Assembly: GCA_910591455.2 (NCBI GenBank)
Contig: OU342809.1
Location: 5,406,363 to 5,470,362 of the forward strand
Direction: 5' to 3'
DNA length: 64,000 nt
Source of the DNA: Pholis gunnellus
Taxonomy: Eukaryota; Chordata; Actinopteri; Perciformes; Pholidae
The notes beneath the pieces were generated by a model. It made no database searches. It was not told the DNA's origin and saw nothing but the letters and a program-made list of their open reading frames with translations. Positions 61,335-64,000 of the stretch are shown here, one piece after another; the first letter of the stretch is position 1, and each line of letters starts with the position of its first letter. A program made the position numbers and the translations under genes.

Positions 61335-63771
61335 CTGGAGTAAAAACAAAACAAAAAAAACACGGATCAGCATGGAAATATGACTTATCTTTGGCATTTC
61401 TACACGGCAATTGATTGATACGCAGTGGCCGACATATACATCAATGCAGTTGAATATATTGCCGGATTTAGCTCGTGGCAAAGTTTTCCCATTTGAGAGC
61501 TTGTTGTTGTTTGTCTTGTTCTTATAAAATGAGAAAAACTGCCTTAATATAGATCATACAGATTTACAATAAAGAAGTGGATTACTCAGCAGGTGTAAGT
61601 TGAACATTTTGATTTGAATACATTGAACGGCTGTGAATCCAAGCGGACTGAAGCCGACGTCCTCCACTAAGGAGTAATCCACAGACTTTTCAGACCAAAA
61701 GAAATCCTCACTGACACAGATAGTAACCGTAGCTCTATCAAAAACACCCCAATGTGCAGTATATTAAAAAAAGATGCAACGGCTGCACAACAGTGTTTTA
61801 AAAGATAAAAGCGCCACAGCGCTCCTCACCATAAGTGAAATTGCCGATGGTCGCGCTGAACTTGCCGCTGGGTGGATTGTAGATCTGCCGCGCGTCCCTC
61901 CGGGGCTGAGGAGAGACCTGTTTTTTTATGCCGTCGGCAGAGCCCATCTCCTCACCGGACGGGCGCTTGGGCCTGCACAGATAAAGAGAAAAGTAGGTGA
62001 GGACCCAATAGGGCAGCAAGGACACACAGACGCTGTGCGTGTGTAGCTTCCGATGGCTGAATCAGTGGGAGCAGACTTACGCTACTGCCTCGGACCTCTG
62101 GACGGGTTTCCAGGACAGACTGACTGTGCTCTTGAATGATGGAGGGTTGTGGAAGAGATCCTGGAAAGAAACATTAAAATAGAACTATTGGTTGCAATGC
62201 AGAGTTTATATTGTATTCGTCTGATGCACATAAGTTACCAGAAAAAGTAGAAACCCTGTACATTGTAAAGCAATCCTATGAAACAGTCCTTTAAATAAAT
62301 AACTCCACTGGAGAAGTTGTACATTTCTCAATCATTGCCGACAGTGTCAGAAAGGTTCTGTTTACGTCTATGTTGTTGCAGTGGATCACATTATTATTTG
62401 AGGTGTTTCTGCTTCTCTAGATCCATACATGGTGTGATTAATTAATGTTTTAACATCTTGCTGCTTAGCGTAATGACGGCACAAAGTACAGCATGAAAAC
62501 ACCTCACCTTGATGAGGACGTTGATGTTGTTTGTGATCTTGAGGGCCACCACTTTGATCTTATTCTGATGACGCAGAGAAGACGGGTTAGTCTGTGATGT
62601 ACACTTCACAGCAGAACTCAAGACAACGGACACGGCTCAGTTTGCATTTATTGTTGACAGCAGTCGTTACCTCGTCCGTCTTCAGAGCATCTCCGGACTT
62701 TCCTTGTAGTGCTACTCGCAGCTGTCTGATATAAACCTGCAGGCCTCTGGCAAAATACTGTAACCTGTTGAAACACAAAGCACATTCACTACCGTCTGAA
62801 AAGTGTCCGTTTTAGGATAAAATGACCACGGTGAGCTAAGCCATCAAACACACCCGACGTGCTCATCTATGTTACAAATTTCACTCCACGGGATTCTTTG
62901 TGTGCCACACCCTCACCTGATCTTGAAGTCTTTGAGGCGCTCGGCATCCACTTTGTCGATGAGGAAGTCCGGCAGCTTCTTGCCCAGCTGGTGGAAGCCG
63001 AAGAGCAGACACTCCACGTAGCTGAACTGCAGTTTGGGCTCCTCGCTTGCCGGGTTATCGCCGTTCTCCGCTTCTTCTGGTGGCAGAGGCATGAACTCCT
63101 ACATAAACAGGGAAAACATGAGCAGAACATTGTTGTTAGCTTTAATTTATTGCCATTTCAGCTTGGACAATTACAGGGTTTACTGGAACAAAGGGATAGT
63201 TTATTGTTCTACAAATATATATTTGAACATTATTATCCATTACTACTGTGGACCCTGCATTAAAACTACCTCTACAATAAATCATTAGGATCATTGTTTT
63301 AAGCTCAAGTTGATTACAATAACGCCTTTGTATTGTATAGTTAATATCAACAACTCTGACAGCAGTAGTTGTTAAACTGTAGGCTTTTAAAAGGGAAGGT
63401 TGTTGGTTCAAATACAGAGACCAGATGGGACAATCTGACTAAGTAAAGTGAGTAAGTCAAGTTCTTGAATGTCCCACCAACTGCTATTAAATGATCCCTC
63501 GCCAGAAAATGAATCCTCAGTTGTCCCACAGTGAGAGGATGCACAACGACACGAATGTAAAGCAGGAAAAGCTAAAAAAAGAGCAGTAGAATCTCAAACT
63601 GCCGATGTGTACTTTGATTTTTAAGTGCGTTTCCACTTGTATTCCTCCAGCTCCAAAAACAACAGGGCAATCGGTTCTCACCAGCAGCTTGGTAAACAGC
63701 ATGTTGAGGTTGGGCTCCAGCTTTTCCATGTCTCCACAGAACGGACTCATCTCAGCCAGCAGCTTCAGCAC
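61255..63771 (-). CDS. api5: api5, apoptosis inhibitor 5 (AAC-11/FIF): last seven coding exons, partial
   Basis: Seven exons on the minus strand encode 241 consecutive codons of API5, a nuclear HEAT/ARM-repeat scaffold. API5 binds nuclear FGF2 and Acinus; it protects Acinus from caspase-3 and so limits apoptotic DNA fragmentation. From memory, the translation follows the human protein closely: VLKLLAEMSPFCGDMEKLEP, then MPLPPEEAENGDNPASEEPK, LQYFARGLQVYIRQLRVALQ, NKIKVVALKITNNINVLIK, and RRDARQIYNPPSGK. The Leu zipper is intact, with leucines every seventh residue across the LKDFKIR-LQYFARG-LQVYIRQL boundary. All six internal junctions keep the frame with GT-AG ends. The HEAT-repeat N-terminal half lies beyond the right edge. 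It heads the api5 - mir-129-2 - hsd17b12 block, all on one strand. Confidence 0.97.
61335..61829 (-). other. api5: api5 last intron
   Basis: Donor GTGAGG at 61829, acceptor CAG at 61335. Nothing else recognised in it. Confidence 0.9.
61830..61972 (-). CDS. api5: api5 exon with nuclear-localisation region
   Basis: This exon encodes PKRPSGEEMGSADGIKKQVS, then PQPRRDARQIYNPPSGKFSA and TIGNFTY. The basic clusters KR, KK and RR correspond to the bipartite nuclear-localisation region of human API5. The spacer between them differs strongly from the human one, while RDARQIYNPPSGK is conserved. Phase 1 at the end; donor GTGAGG. Confidence 0.95.
62081..62160 (-). CDS. api5: api5 exon (DLFHNPPSFKSTVSLSWKPV)
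   Basis: Starts DLFHNPPSFKSTVSLSWKPV and ends QRSEAV plus two bases. Acceptor CTTTCCAG, donor GTAAGT. It matches the human DLFHIPPSYKSTVTLSWKPVQ segment; the last few residues before the donor are variable. Confidence 0.95.
62508..62564 (-). CDS. api5: api5 exon (NKIKVVALKITNNINVLIK)
   Basis: A 57-bp, 19-codon exon in phase 0 at both ends, identical to the human peptide as I recall it. Acceptor CATCAG has a weak pyrimidine tract; donor GTGAGG. Because it is a multiple of three, skipping would keep the frame. Confidence 0.95.
62671..62764 (-). CDS. api5: api5 exon with second half of the leucine zipper
   Basis: One base completes an Arg codon, then LQYFARGLQVYIRQLRVALQ and GKSGDALKTDE follow. 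It carries the last three heptad leucines of the zipper. Acceptor TTTCAACAG, donor GTAACG, phase 0 at the end. Confidence 0.95.
62917..63098 (-). CDS. api5: api5 exon (EFMPLPPEEAENG...)
   Basis: A 182-bp exon with acceptor TTTATGTAG and donor GTGAGG. It encodes EFMPLPPEEAENGDNPASEE, PKLQFSYVECLLFGFHQLGK and KLPDFLIDKVDAERLKDFKI plus two bases. The acidic loop and the PKLQFSYVECLL helix are conserved with human; it ends in the first heptad of the Leu zipper. Confidence 0.96.
63099..63681 (-). other. api5: api5 intron with a possible SINE-like fragment
   Basis: Between the donor at 63681 and the acceptor at 63099. At about 63385-63545 there is GAAGGTTGTTGGTTCAAATA, which contains a tRNA B-box-like GGTTCAAAT and may be a degraded SINE. 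The rest is unremarkable. Confidence 0.5.
63682..63771 (-). CDS. api5: api5 first exon inside the window (VLKLLAEMSPFCGDMEKLEP...)
   Basis: Exactly 90 bp, 30 codons, phase 0 at both ends: VLKLLAEMSPFCGDMEKLEP then NLNMLFTKLL. The acceptor is unusual: a pure TG repeat (63775-63792) runs up to the final TAG, with a branch-point-like TGCTAAGC just upstream. Donor GTGAGA. Confidence 0.96.
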
Positions 63772-64000
63772 CTACACACACACACACACACAGCTTAGCA
63801 GATCCCCTCACACAGTGTAATGCGCATTGCTAATGAGAAAACAGTGTTGCGTGGTGCAGACTAATGACCCATTAACAACATGCAGTTGGCTGACACCTCT
63901 GACAGGTGGCTGCCACGCTGACTTTGTTTACTACTACAACCGCTCACCAAATGTCAGACACTCTGAGCATCGACCTCACACCGGTGGCCATATTCATCTT
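63772..64000 (-). other. api5: api5 intron, cut by the window edge
   Basis: The sequence to the right edge does not read as the preceding API5 exon (expected to end in the Leu-Asp-Ile-Gln-Leu-Glu region), so the next exon lies outside the window. Confidence 0.7.

Noticed and set aside
60894..61481. 195-codon minus-strand open frame over the api5 last exon
   Set aside because: Different frame from the api5 reading, which is fixed by splice phases and family similarity; it continues into 3' UTR and intron.
62867..63130. Ser/Arg-rich minus-strand frame over the largest api5 exon
   Set aside because: Shadow frame. The correct frame gives the conserved MPLPPEEAENG...PKLQFSYVECLL sequence.
63960..64000. 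Start of the preceding api5 exon at the right edge
   Set aside because: None of the three minus-strand frames gives the expected API5 sequence and there is no suitable donor; it is read as intron.

Overview
The window is animal nuclear DNA, most likely from a teleost fish of the percomorph (spiny-rayed) group. The evidence is split exons with GT-AG introns, vertebrate gene and microRNA content, very dense (CA)n and (CT)n microsatellites, and interspersed repeats of types I know from percomorph genomes. There are no bacterial-style genes; almost all the long open frames are read-through of CA/CT repeats or intron noise.

Three genes are recognised, all on the minus strand and in the order of the human 11p12-p11.2 block API5 - (TTC17) - MIR129-2 - HSD17B12. 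(1) At 61255-63771 lie the last seven coding exons of api5 (apoptosis inhibitor 5): 241 codons ending in the Arg/Gly-rich tail, with all exon phases agreeing. The 5' part lies beyond the right edge. (2) At 44362-44452 is the mir-129-2 hairpin, with both mature arms intact and a CCAAT/TATA-like promoter about 650 bp upstream. (3) At 9437-9614 is coding exon 1 of hsd17b12 (very-long-chain 3-oxoacyl-CoA reductase), with a TATA box and four CCAAT boxes upstream. Positions 1-9436 would then be its first intron. I could not recognise TTC17, which lies between API5 and MIR129-2 in human.

The rest is intron or intergenic DNA. From 10 to 28 kb there are mainly microsatellites and diverged duplicated blocks. 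From 28.1 to 29.2 kb there is a minisatellite with a 93-bp higher-order period. From 30 to 40 kb there are several nonautonomous transposon-like repeats with long inverted ends. From 41 to 53 kb there is a GC-richer domain around mir-129-2.

The most interesting signal is regulatory. REST/NRSF (RE1) sites lie upstream of the neuronal microRNA mir-129-2: a full-consensus canonical site at 50787-50807, a weaker canonical one at 53436-53456, and an expanded-spacing one at 47764-47791. A fourth locus at 12541-12626 is a near-perfect 33-bp inverted repeat in which each arm carries an expanded-spacing RE1; it could instead be an RNA hairpin. Six full CRE palindromes (TGACGTCA) occur in the window, five of them between 39 and 53 kb. 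Together these suggest a REST- and CREB-controlled neuronal microRNA domain between two housekeeping-type genes. This is inference from motifs; no alignment or search was run.
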